Assembly (NCBI RefSeq): GCF_042432905.1
Contig: NZ_JBHLWI010000013.1
Coordinates: forward strand, 1-64,000
Length of the DNA: 64,000 bases
Reading direction: 5' to 3'
Source: Fontibacter flavus
GTDB taxonomy: Bacteria; Bacteroidota; Bacteroidia; Cytophagales; Cyclobacteriaceae
Below are positions 8,630 to 16,806 of the stretch, piece after piece; position 1 is the first letter of the stretch, and each line of letters opens with the position of its first letter. Below the pieces are notes generated by a model, which saw only the letters and a list, made by a program, of their open reading frames with translations, was not told the DNA's origin and did no database searches. Both the position numbers and the translations under genes were made by a program.

Positions 8630-9962
8630 GGTTGGCCTGCTTGGAAGAATATTCCTTTTGGCCGTTTCAATTTTCGTTTTATCCTATTTCATCTTGAATG
8701 GTGCAGGAGTCTTTGCGATTTCTCTGTTCATCATTTTGGTCTTGGCCCAGATTATTTTTCTGATCGGATATGCCGAAAGCTCCTTTAAAAAAGTGCGGCA
8801 GTTTTTGGACAATATCAAGCAGGATAATTATACCAATGTCTATCCCGTAAAATTTGACGGTACTGAAACAGATGATCTTCATATTGAATTCAATGCCATT
8901 TTGGCAAAACTACAAGAAGACCAAGCAGAAAAAGAGGCGAATTATCAGTATTTCAGATCAGTTTTCCAGCATCTAAGCATTGGACTGATCACCTATGATG
9001 AGGTAGGTAAGGTACAGATTGTTAACACTGCTGCTAAAAGAATGCTGAACATTCAGCATCTGATCAATATTTCAGAAATCGAAAATATCAACAAGGAATT
9101 GCATCATGCCATTCACCACCTGAGAACAGGTGGTAGCGAGCTGATCAAAATCGCCCATCCGGACGGCATCATGCAACTTTCTGTTTATGTGATTGAGCTG
9201 ATATTGAGGGACACAAAATTTAAGCTTGTTTCCTTGCAAAATATCCAAAGTGAGCTTGAAGAAAAAGAGATGGAAGCTTGGCAGAACCTGGTCAGGGTGT
9301 TGACCCATGAAATCATGAACAGCATCGCTCCTATCTCTTCATTAGCTGCTACCGTAAAAACTGACATCGAATCAAAAATGGATACAGACAATCCAGTAGC
9401 TGCTCATGATCTCGAAGATTATCTCATGGCTATCAGCACCATTGAAAAAAGAAGTGAAGGACTGATCAATTTCGTAAGTGATTTCAGAAGTCTTGCACAT
9501 ATTCCCAATCCCAAATTTACCGCGATCAGGATCAAAGAACTATTCATGCAACTGGAAACCCTGATGACGCGACAATTTGAAACCAATCAGATACATACCA
9601 AATGTACTGTCAAACCTGAAGATCTGATTTTATTTGGCGACAGGAACCTCATCGAACAGGTAATGATCAATCTTATCCATAATGCCATCCAAGCTATGGA
9701 GGAAACTTCCACCAAGCTTCTGACTATTGATGCTTTTATTGATGAATCCGGTAAAATCATCATTGAAGTTGCAGATACAGGCAAAGGGATTGAAGAGGAG
9801 GCTCTTTCCAAAATATTCATTCCTTTCTTTACGACCAAGAAAAAAGGTTCAGGCATAGGTCTAAGCCTTTCCAAACAAATTATGAGAAGACACAAAGGAA
9901 ATATTCAGGTTAGTTCCACCTTAGGTGAAGGTACAGTCTTCAAATTAATCTTTAACGCTTAG
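8619..9962 (+). CDS. Sensor histidine kinase paired with the sigma-54 regulator
   Basis: Two membrane helices lie in the first 50 residues with almost no periplasmic loop, which suggests sensing within the membrane or cytosol. A linker and PAS-like region (about 90-200) follow. The phosphorylation box contains THEIMNSIAPI near residue 230. The ATPase domain has an N box (LIHNAIQAME), a G1 box (DTGKGIEEEA) and a G2 box (KGSGIGLSLS). This layout resembles NtrY. It overlaps the upstream regulator gene by 11 bases and the convergent lipoprotein gene by 11 bases at its 3' end. Its partner is almost certainly the adjacent NtrC-type regulator. Confidence 0.93.
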   Translation: MDYKVGLLGRIFLLAVSIFVLSYFILNGAGVFAISLFIILVLAQIIFLIGYAESSFKKVRQFLDNIKQDNYTNVYPVKFDGTETDDLHIEFNAILAKLQEDQAEKEANYQYFRSVFQHLSIGLITYDEVGKVQIVNTAAKRMLNIQHLINISEIENINKELHHAIHHLRTGGSELIKIAHPDGIMQLSVYVIELILRDTKFKLVSLQNIQSELEEKEMEAWQNLVRVLTHEIMNSIAPISSLAATVKTDIESKMDTDNPVAAHDLEDYLMAISTIEKRSEGLINFVSDFRSLAHIPNPKFTAIRIKELFMQLETLMTRQFETNQIHTKCTVKPEDLILFGDRNLIEQVMINLIHNAIQAMEETSTKLLTIDAFIDESGKIIIEVADTGKGIEEEALSKIFIPFFTTKKKGSGIGLSLSKQIMRRHKGNIQVSSTLGEGTVFKLIFNA

Positions 9963-10413
9963 CATATAGGAACAGAGGACCATCACAAGCTGTCGCAGAA
10001 GCGTTGAGCAATTGAAAATCTTTATTGACATATAAATTCTCAATAGGACCTTCACCGCAATTAGCTGCCATAGTTTCATTGGTGTCAAATTTAAGGACCA
10101 GTTCAAAAATCAAACCCTCTCCATTATGCTCAATTGGTTTTATGGTATAGGTCCCCAAGGCCTGATTGGGAACATCCAATGTCCTTCCTTCTTTGGATTG
10201 ATTGGAAATTTTAATAAAACTGTTATCTGTATTAAAAATATATTTTTCCTCATGAACAAATTGTGTCCCATCAAATCCCGGTATTGTCCAAGAGGGCCTT
10301 ATTTCCTTGAGATTCCAATATCCTAAAATATTGAAATCTGGATTTTTGTCATCCTGATTACAGGAATTTGAGAAAATGGCCAAAACCACTAAAAGTATGA
10401 GTTTATTTTTCAT
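9952..10413 (-). CDS. Lipocalin-like lipoprotein of unknown function
   Basis: From the ATG at 10413 the protein starts with a lysine-containing n-region, a hydrophobic stretch and a lipobox SNSC, so it is exported and lipid-anchored. The residues after the cysteine (NQDDKNPD) are acidic, which fits a Bacteroidota surface-lipoprotein signal. The mature part, about 130 residues, has the pattern of small lipocalin-like Bacteroidota proteins: an early YWNLKEI strand and several short beta strands, with two further cysteines near the end. An in-frame extension to 10449 would spoil the signal peptide. The 3' end overlaps the convergent kinase gene by 11 bases. No function can be assigned. Confidence 0.72.
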   Translation of the reverse strand: MKNKLILLVVLAIFSNSCNQDDKNPDFNILGYWNLKEIRPSWTIPGFDGTQFVHEEKYIFNTDNSFIKISNQSKEGRTLDVPNQALGTYTIKPIEHNGEGLIFELVLKFDTNETMAANCGEGPIENLYVNKDFQLLNASATACDGPLFLYAKR

Positions 10414-10556
10414 TGGGTAAATTTCATGAATTGTAAAGCCAAAATGCATTTTAAATTACTAATAATTTTTCAAAAACCAATTGGGTCTGTTTGTATGAGC
10501 GGTCAAAAAACTGTTTTAACATTACATTAACCTCGGCTTCATATTAATGCTGATTT

Positions 10557-10582
10557 TATTCAAATACTTATTAATTGAATAA
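10557..10582. repeat. Short inverted repeat upstream of the phosphoesterase gene
   Basis: TTATTCAA at 10557-10564 and TTGAATAA at 10575-10582 form a perfect 8-base inverted repeat with a ten-base spacer. It lies 60-85 bases before the start at 10642 and could be an operator. No known regulator matches it to my knowledge. Confidence 0.3.
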
Positions 10583-10641
10583 CACGCTGTTCATCATCAG
10601 TTTATAGCTGTACTATAACTTGCATGCAAAACTGATAGACT

Positions 10642-11493
10642 TTGAATACAACTTTCAAAACAATCGTCATCTCAGATGTGCATTTGGGCACCAAAGGGTC
10701 AAAAGCCAAAGAAGTTGCAAGATTTCTCAAGCAACACTCATGTGAAAATCTAATCCTTAATGGGGATATCATCGATGGTTGGCAACTCCGAAAATCCGGA
10801 ACTTGGAAAAGAAAGCACACCAGATTTTTTAACCGAGTCCTCAAAATGATAGAACAGGAAAATACAAGAGTATTCTATTTAAGAGGAAACCATGATGATT
10901 TTTTGGACCAGATTCTTCCTCTTCAGATCGGTAACCTATCTATTCAAAAAGATATGGTTTACGAAAGCAATGGGAAAAAATTCTTCATCACGCATGGAGA
11001 CATTTTCGACAGTATTACGAGTAATTTCAGGTGGATAGCCTATTTAGGGGATATAGGATATACTTTCTTACTTTGGCTGAACAGACAGGTCAACCATCAC
11101 AGAAGAAGAAAAGGTCTCCCCTACTTCTCGCTTTCCCAATATGTGAAAGGCAAAGTGAAGTCAGCGGTATCTTACATAGATGAGTATGAGTCCGAACTGG
11201 CCAAAGTAGCCAAAGTAAAAGGCTGTGATGGTATCATCTGTGGCCATATCCACAAAGCAGAAAACAGAAAAATAGAAGGTATAACCTACCTCAATTCAGG
11301 GGATTGGGTCGAAACCATGAGTGCTTTGGCCGAAGATCATGATGGTAATTGGCAGCTGATTTACTATAATGAAATGGACTTCTCCAAGAAATCTGATGAG
11401 AAACTCAGGGAAATTGGTCCCCAATTAGATCTCAAAACTGTAGCTTTCGACAAACTTCCAGAAAATTTCAATCTTGGGAATTTTAGATTCTGA
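10642..11493 (+). CDS. LpxH-like metallophosphoesterase
   Basis: Calcineurin-type motifs are complete: SDVHLG near residue 10, GDIIDGW, GNHDDF, ITHGDIFD and GHIHKAE. It resembles the group often labelled UDP-2,3-diacylglucosamine diphosphatase-like, but it has a family-specific middle (WLNRQVNHHRRRKGLPYFSL) and is longer than the true LpxH at 4967. The substrate is therefore unknown; a phospholipid or nucleotide-sugar pyrophosphate is a guess. The start is a TTG, and no in-frame ATG precedes the SDVHLG motif. The next gene, a glycosyltransferase, begins two bases after the stop, so the two are surely one operon and may act on the same glycolipid. Confidence 0.82.
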   Translation: MNTTFKTIVISDVHLGTKGSKAKEVARFLKQHSCENLILNGDIIDGWQLRKSGTWKRKHTRFFNRVLKMIEQENTRVFYLRGNHDDFLDQILPLQIGNLSIQKDMVYESNGKKFFITHGDIFDSITSNFRWIAYLGDIGYTFLLWLNRQVNHHRRRKGLPYFSLSQYVKGKVKSAVSYIDEYESELAKVAKVKGCDGIICGHIHKAENRKIEGITYLNSGDWVETMSALAEDHDGNWQLIYYNEMDFSKKSDEKLREIGPQLDLKTVAFDKLPENFNLGNFRF

Positions 11494-11495
11494 GC

Positions 11496-12638
11496 ATGAG
11501 GTTTTTGTTTATCATTCAGGGTGAAGGAAGAGGTCATATGACCCAAGCTATTGCACTTGCACAATTATTGGATAAGATGGGCCATCAATTAAGTGCGGTG
11601 TGCATTGGCACAAGCAAAAGAAGATCTATTCCTGATTTTGTCAAAAATGCATTTACAGTACCCTTACACCAATTTGAAAGTCCGAATTTCATTACCGATA
11701 AGAAACAAAAGGGTATCAAAATCGGTAAAACCATTACAAACAATCTGGTAAAAACAAAGGATTTCATTTCAAGCATGGAAAAAATCCATGCTTTGGTCAC
11801 AGAACATGAACCTGACATTATTTTGAATTTTTATGATATTTTAGGAGGGCTTTACAATTTTTTATACCGTCCAAAAGGCCAATTCTGGGTAATTGGACAT
11901 CAATATCTTTCTGAACACCGTTCATTTGTTTTTGCCAAAGGTTTTCGGATTCAAAAATACCTGTTTAATCTCAATACACAGGTCACAGCACTCGGCGCTG
12001 ATAAAAAGCTAGCCCTTTCATTTAGGCCATTGGAAGATGAGCAAAAAAAGAAAATTGTTGTCTTACCCCCTCTATTGAGGGAAGATCTGAAAAACCTGGC
12101 AACACAAGATGGGGATTTCTACCTGACTTACATGGTCAACCACGGCTACAGTGAAGAAGTGATGAATTTTGCACAAAGAAATCCTGAAATCAAAATCGAA
12201 GCTTTTTGGGACAAAAAAGAAGCTGGAAAAGAGTTCAAAGCTTTGGACAATCTTACTTTTCATCAGGTTGATGACAGGTTGTTTTTAGAGAAAATGGCAA
12301 CATGCAAAGGTCTGGTCAGCACAGCAGGATTTGAGTCAATTTGCGAGGCCATGTATTTAGGTAAGCCTGTCATGTTTGTTCCCGTTCAAGGTCAATATGA
12401 ACAGCTATGCAATGCTTTAGATGCAGAAATTTCAGGAGCTGGAGTGCAGCATACACACTTCGACTTTAAGTACTTCGACAAGATATTAGAAACAAGAAAC
12501 TTTGGGACTGATCAGGCAAAAAACTGGATAGACAGTTTTCCCTTCATCTTCCAAAGACAAATTGAGCAAAGTTACGGGACAAGATTTAATTCAGCATACA
12601 GGGAGCAAACTATCACCTCTTCTGTTCCCAATTCCTAA
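11496..12638 (+). CDS. Glycosyltransferase of the MJ1255/GT28-like family
   Basis: The N-terminus FLFIIQGEGRGHMTQAIALAQLL has the glycine-rich, histidine-containing loop typical of GT-B enzymes such as MurG and the MJ1255 family. The C-terminal half has a donor-binding region with VSTAGFESICEAMYLGKPVMFVP, matching the conserved GG..E / PxxP pattern. No membrane segment or signal peptide is visible, so it probably works at the cytosolic face of the membrane. The length of 380 residues is normal for the family. It lies two bases after the LpxH-like phosphoesterase gene. Its donor and acceptor are unknown. A short minus-strand remnant overlaps its stop. Confidence 0.83.
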   Translation: MRFLFIIQGEGRGHMTQAIALAQLLDKMGHQLSAVCIGTSKRRSIPDFVKNAFTVPLHQFESPNFITDKKQKGIKIGKTITNNLVKTKDFISSMEKIHALVTEHEPDIILNFYDILGGLYNFLYRPKGQFWVIGHQYLSEHRSFVFAKGFRIQKYLFNLNTQVTALGADKKLALSFRPLEDEQKKKIVVLPPLLREDLKNLATQDGDFYLTYMVNHGYSEEVMNFAQRNPEIKIEAFWDKKEAGKEFKALDNLTFHQVDDRLFLEKMATCKGLVSTAGFESICEAMYLGKPVMFVPVQGQYEQLCNALDAEISGAGVQHTHFDFKYFDKILETRNFGTDQAKNWIDSFPFIFQRQIEQSYGTRFNSAYREQTITSSVPNS

Positions 12639-12718
12639 TATTTTTTACACAGATCAACATAGCTTGTTGCTGCCTCACTTTTAGAAAATTCATACCAAAA
12701 TCGTTCAGACATTGGCAT
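12635..12718 (-). pseudogene. Probable 3' remnant of a glycosyltransferase gene
   Basis: On the minus strand, 27 codons from ATG at 12718 (or 25 from ATG at 12712) encode MPMSERFWYEFSKSEAATSY followed by VDLCKKY and a stop. This looks like the last helix of a GT4-type glycosyltransferase, where a 'FSWEKSA..Y..LY' pattern is common. The stop overlaps the convergent glycosyltransferase stop by three bases, an arrangement seen for intact gene pairs elsewhere in this window. A TGA closes the frame two codons before the first ATG, and I see no further homologous sequence upstream. Loss of the rest by deletion is inferred. Confidence 0.33.
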
Positions 12719-12983
12719 CTTAAATCAAACCATGTTTTTGATGGAGAAAAAGTGTACATATAAGATCATTTTTTTAAACTTATACCGCTTTTTGAAGGTT
12801 TGATTGACAGTTGAAATTCATTCAGGCATTTCTTAGAATAATGTACTTGGTTAATCAGATTTGAAAATTCTCATCTACTCGTATATTATCTTTTTCACTT
12901 TTTTTCCAAGCTAATAGAAAAAGAAATGTCTGACTTGTTCAAAAAATAGTAAATTCAAGGCTGCTTATTTGAATGAAAGATTC
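12719..12983. other. Non-coding stretch before the GH63-like gene
   Basis: This AT-rich region, together with the preceding remnant, separates the glycosyltransferase from the glucosidase gene. I see no gene, no tRNA, no strong hairpin and no full -7/-33 promoter pair. It may contain the promoter of the GH63-like gene and decayed remains of the lost gene. Confidence 0.5.
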
Positions 12984-15656
12984 ATGAATATAGAGAAACA
13001 AAGGCTTCAGGAAGACAGGGAGTGGAAGAAGCATTGGAAAAAGTGGGGACCTTACTTGACGGAAAGGCAATGGGGCACTGTGCGGGAGGACTATAGCCCT
13101 CATGGAGCTGCTTGGGATAATGTCACCCATGATGAAGCCAAAAGCAAAGCCTATCGATGGGGAGAAGAAGGAATCGGAGGTATTTCAGATTACAAGCAAA
13201 AGCTTTGTATTGCTTGGGCATTTTGGAATGGAAAAGATCCTATGCTCAAAGAAAGATTTTTTGGATTGACTGGGCCGCAGGGGAATCATGGAGAAGATGT
13301 AAAAGAGCTGTATTATTACTTGGATTCCACACCTACGCACAGTTATATGAAGATGCTATATAAGTATCCTCAGCAGGAATTCCCTTACAAAGACTTATTG
13401 GAAGAAAACCGGAAAAGGACAAAAAACGATCCGGAATACGAAATATTAGATACGGGAATTTTTGATAATGATGCCTATTTTGACATCTTTATCGAATATG
13501 CCAAAAATGATTTTGAGGACATCATAGGCAAAGCCACTATACATAATAGGGGTGAGGAGGACGCAGAGATTTGGGTAATCCCTACCATCTGGTTCAGAAA
13601 AATATGGTTTACAGGGCATGAACCTTTTATGCCCAAACTTTCAAAGGAAGGCACAAATAAAATCAAGGCCTTCAGCCCTAAAAGCGGTAATTATTTTTTC
13701 TCCTTTCAGGGAGAACCGGATCTGAAATTCTGCAACAATGAAACCAACCGGGAAAAATTATACCATATCCCGAACGAAAGAAAATATGTAAAAGACGCTA
13801 TCAATGACTACGTAGTCAATGGTGATTCCACCCATATCAATGCTGATAATTACGGGACAAAAGCCGCTGCTATTTACAAGTTGATTATTCCGGCAGGAGA
13901 GTCCAGGGAAGTAAAATTCCGGATGATGCATCAAGATGCTGATGAAGCAATTACCGATTGTGAAGCTATCATCAATGAAAGAAAAAGAGATGCAGATGAA
14001 TTCTACGCTGATATACAATCTAGAATTGTAGAAGATGATTTAAAAAACATCCAAAGACAGGCTTTCGCCGGAATGATGTGGAGTAAGCAGTTTTATTACT
14101 ACAATGTTGAAAGATGGCTGGAAGGAGACCCAGGAAGGTACTCTCCTCCAAAGGAAAGGAAAAAAGGAAGAAACCATAATTGGCGACACCTTCACAATTA
14201 TGATATCATTTCTATGCCCGACAAATGGGAATACCCCTGGTATGCGGCCTGGGATCTTGCTTTCCACTGCATTCCTATTGCTAGAATTGACCCTGATTTT
14301 GCCAAATCACAGCTAATCCTACTCCTCAATGACTGGTATATGCATCCAAACGGACAAATACCGGCTTATGAATGGAATTTCAGTGATGTCAATCCTCCTG
14401 TGCATGCTTATGCTGTACAAAGAGTCTATCAGATTGATAAGAAAATGAATGGTGGAAAAGGGGATCAGGAGTTCCTCGAAAGGTGTTTCCACAAACTGAT
14501 GATCAATTTCACTTGGTGGGTCAATCAGAAAGACAGTGATGGCAAAAACATTTTCGAAGGGGGATTCTTGGGACTTGACAATATTTCTGTGATAGACCGT
14601 AGCCATGCCCATCATTATAGTGGCAAACTTGAACAGGCTGATGCTACTTCATGGATGGCGATGTTTTCATTGAATATGTTGAGAATTTCACTTGACCTAT
14701 GTGAATTCAACAAATCTTATCAATTTACTGCAGGTAAATTTCTGGAACATTTCCTTTATATCGCTGGAGCCATGAATAATATTTCAGGTGAAAGCATCAG
14801 TCTTTGGAATGATGAAGAAAACTTTTTCTTCGACGTATTCCACCTGCCAGGCAAAGAACCAAAGGTCATGAAGGTAAAGTCAATTGTGGGTATCATTCCA
14901 CTATTCGCAGTAGAATCAATCAGATTGGACATGTTTGACAGCTTACCTGAATTCAAAAAAAGACAGGAATTCTTCCTGAAAGAAAAGCCTAAACTTGCGT
15001 CACAGGTTTCCAGTTGGATTCAACCGGGCCATGAAAGCAGGAGACTTTTCTCCTTATTGAGGGGACATAGGATGAAAAGTATTCTTCACAAATTATTGGA
15101 CCCAAAGGAATTCCTCAGTGAATATGGAATCAGGTCACTTTCCAAAGACCATGAAAAGAAACCATACAGCCTCAAAATCAATGGGGACACTTATACTGTG
15201 AAATATACCCCCGGTGAATCGGACTCTTTGATGTTTGGGGGTAATTCCAACTGGAGAGGACCTATTTGGTTTCCAATCAATCACTTGATCATAGAATCAC
15301 TTCATAAATTTGATTATTACTACGGTGGAGAATTCTCTATCGAATATCCAACTGGATCCGGAAATTACCTTACCATGGACCTGATCGCCCGCGAATTATC
15401 CCATAGATGCATCAAGATCTTCAAAAAGGATGAAAATGGCAGACGACCAGTGTTTGGCAATAACAAGAAAATGCAGGAAGATCCTCATTTCAAGGATTAT
15501 CTGCTCTTTTATGAATATTTTCATGGGGATAACGGCTCCGGACTTGGCGCCTCACACCAAACAGGCTGGACAGGATTAGTGGCGGAAATGATCCATAAAT
15601 ATTCAAAGAACAACATTAAAAATCAGGACAATGCTGAGGCCATATTTAGAATCTAA
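12984..15656 (+). CDS. GH63-like glucosidase (MGH1 family alpha-glycosidase)
   Basis: This is a large cytosolic (alpha/alpha)6-barrel glycoside hydrolase. The catalytic barrel fills the C-terminal two-thirds, with YAAWDLAFHCIPIARIDPDF, GQIPAYEWNFSDVNPP and GGNSNWRGPIWFPIN as conserved segments that hold the acid/base candidates. The N-terminal 300 residues form a beta-rich domain starting with RLQEDREWKKHWKKWGPYL. Family members act on glucosides such as processed oligosaccharides, trehalose-like sugars or mannosylglycerate; the substrate here is not known. No signal peptide is present. I chose the ATG at 12984 over a TTG at 12969. The 3' end overlaps rnhB by 26 bases. Confidence 0.87.
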   Translation: MNIEKQRLQEDREWKKHWKKWGPYLTERQWGTVREDYSPHGAAWDNVTHDEAKSKAYRWGEEGIGGISDYKQKLCIAWAFWNGKDPMLKERFFGLTGPQGNHGEDVKELYYYLDSTPTHSYMKMLYKYPQQEFPYKDLLEENRKRTKNDPEYEILDTGIFDNDAYFDIFIEYAKNDFEDIIGKATIHNRGEEDAEIWVIPTIWFRKIWFTGHEPFMPKLSKEGTNKIKAFSPKSGNYFFSFQGEPDLKFCNNETNREKLYHIPNERKYVKDAINDYVVNGDSTHINADNYGTKAAAIYKLIIPAGESREVKFRMMHQDADEAITDCEAIINERKRDADEFYADIQSRIVEDDLKNIQRQAFAGMMWSKQFYYYNVERWLEGDPGRYSPPKERKKGRNHNWRHLHNYDIISMPDKWEYPWYAAWDLAFHCIPIARIDPDFAKSQLILLLNDWYMHPNGQIPAYEWNFSDVNPPVHAYAVQRVYQIDKKMNGGKGDQEFLERCFHKLMINFTWWVNQKDSDGKNIFEGGFLGLDNISVIDRSHAHHYSGKLEQADATSWMAMFSLNMLRISLDLCEFNKSYQFTAGKFLEHFLYIAGAMNNISGESISLWNDEENFFFDVFHLPGKEPKVMKVKSIVGIIPLFAVESIRLDMFDSLPEFKKRQEFFLKEKPKLASQVSSWIQPGHESRRLFSLLRGHRMKSILHKLLDPKEFLSEYGIRSLSKDHEKKPYSLKINGDTYTVKYTPGESDSLMFGGNSNWRGPIWFPINHLIIESLHKFDYYYGGEFSIEYPTGSGNYLTMDLIARELSHRCIKIFKKDENGRRPVFGNNKKMQEDPHFKDYLLFYEYFHGDNGSGLGASHQTGWTGLVAEMIHKYSKNNIKNQDNAEAIFRI

Positions 15657-16230
15657 CAGGATAGAAGCTGGTTGTGATGAAGTGGGAAGGGGCTGCCTTT
15701 GCGGACCGGTAGTAGCAGCTGCGGTCATTCTTCCTCCTGACTATGCCAATGAGTTTATCAATGATTCTAAAAAGCTAAGCAAATCCAACAGGAACAACCT
15801 CATCCAAGAGATAAAAACTTCTGCACTTGCATGGTCCATCGCTGAGGCAAGTGTAGAAGAAATTGATAGCATCAATATACTTAACGCTTCATTTCTTGCC
15901 ATGAGCCGGGCGATTGAAGGATTAAAAGAAAAACCAGAGCATTTACTGATAGATGGTAACCGATTCAAATCACACTTAGACATTCCATTTTCCTGCATTG
16001 TAAAAGGAGACAGTAAATTTGCCAGCATTGCTGCAGCATCTATTCTGGCGAAAGTTTATCGGGATGATTTGATGGAAGATATGGCTGCTAAGTACCCTGG
16101 ATATGGATGGGAGAAAAATGCGGGATACCCAACCAGAGCACACAGAGAAGGCATCATCAAACTGGGATTGACACCTATTCATAGAAAATCATTTAGGCAT
16201 CTTCCAGAGCAAATGAAGCTGGATATTTAA
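15631..16230 (+). CDS. rnhB: Ribonuclease HII
   Basis: RNase HII cuts RNA in RNA-DNA hybrids and starts removal of misinserted ribonucleotides from DNA. The catalytic DEVGRG is near residues 17-22, followed by GPVVAAAV. Further acidic residues lie in LLIDG and in KGDSKFASIAAASILAKVYRD, and the GYPTRAHREGI motif is near the C-terminus. The ATG at 15631 lies inside the preceding glucosidase gene, giving a 26-base overlap that probably couples translation. The length of 199 residues is standard. The 3' end overlaps the convergent DsrE-like gene by four bases. Confidence 0.95.
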   Translation: MLRPYLESNRIEAGCDEVGRGCLCGPVVAAAVILPPDYANEFINDSKKLSKSNRNNLIQEIKTSALAWSIAEASVEEIDSINILNASFLAMSRAIEGLKEKPEHLLIDGNRFKSHLDIPFSCIVKGDSKFASIAAASILAKVYRDDLMEDMAAKYPGYGWEKNAGYPTRAHREGIIKLGLTPIHRKSFRHLPEQMKLDI

Positions 16231-16766
16231 AACCGCATCAGCATATAGCCCTGAGGCACATATTTGGTAAGCACAGTCAGCATAGAAAGTGCAATCTCCG
16301 CCCCTTCCCAAACATCTGTGGTTTTCATATCCCTTGCAATAAGGGATTGTCCGCACACATAAAATTCGACCCCTGCGGATTTCAAGGCCTCGTATACAGG
16401 TAGGTTTGGATTTTTTACGCCATATAATTTTTCATAAAATGCATCATTTAAGATACTGAAAACAGCCCCACCATGTACGGCTACTTTGACATGTAAATTA
16501 TCTACAGACACCCCTCCTACTCCGTGTAAATTGAGCATTCGGGCTATATTGTCTACCATCCTGTTTATTTGTTTTGGATCTTCTGCTCCTGAAACCAAAT
16601 CAATGATAATCTTAAATTCCCCATTGGGATCAGGTCTTTCTGTTGCTTCAGGAATTTCAAATACTTTACCATATCCAGTTACAATTGGATCTAAACCAAC
16701 TTGCTGACTGAATCCTACTTGAAGAAAACCAATGGCTAAAACCAAAGAGACAAATAAATTTTTCAT
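16227..16766 (-). CDS. Exported DsrE-family protein
   Basis: A signal peptide of about 20 residues (MKNLFVSLVLAIGFLQVGFS) is followed by a DsrE/DsrF-like fold: KIIIDLVSG, a helix with NRMVDNIARMLNLHG, the VKVAVHGGAVFSIL strand, and FYVCGQSLIARDM with the candidate sulfur-carrying cysteine near residue 138. Cytosolic DsrE relatives relay sulfur, but this member is sent to the periplasm, where its role is unclear. The length of 179 residues includes an N-terminal extension of about 45 residues. It lies 40 bases downstream of the 448-residue exported protein gene on the same strand and may share its transcript. Confidence 0.8.
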   Translation of the reverse strand: MKNLFVSLVLAIGFLQVGFSQQVGLDPIVTGYGKVFEIPEATERPDPNGEFKIIIDLVSGAEDPKQINRMVDNIARMLNLHGVGGVSVDNLHVKVAVHGGAVFSILNDAFYEKLYGVKNPNLPVYEALKSAGVEFYVCGQSLIARDMKTTDVWEGAEIALSMLTVLTKYVPQGYMLMRF

Positions 16767-16806
16767 GCTGGGATTTTTTCAAAAAGTAGGTAAAATCGTT
16801 ATACAA

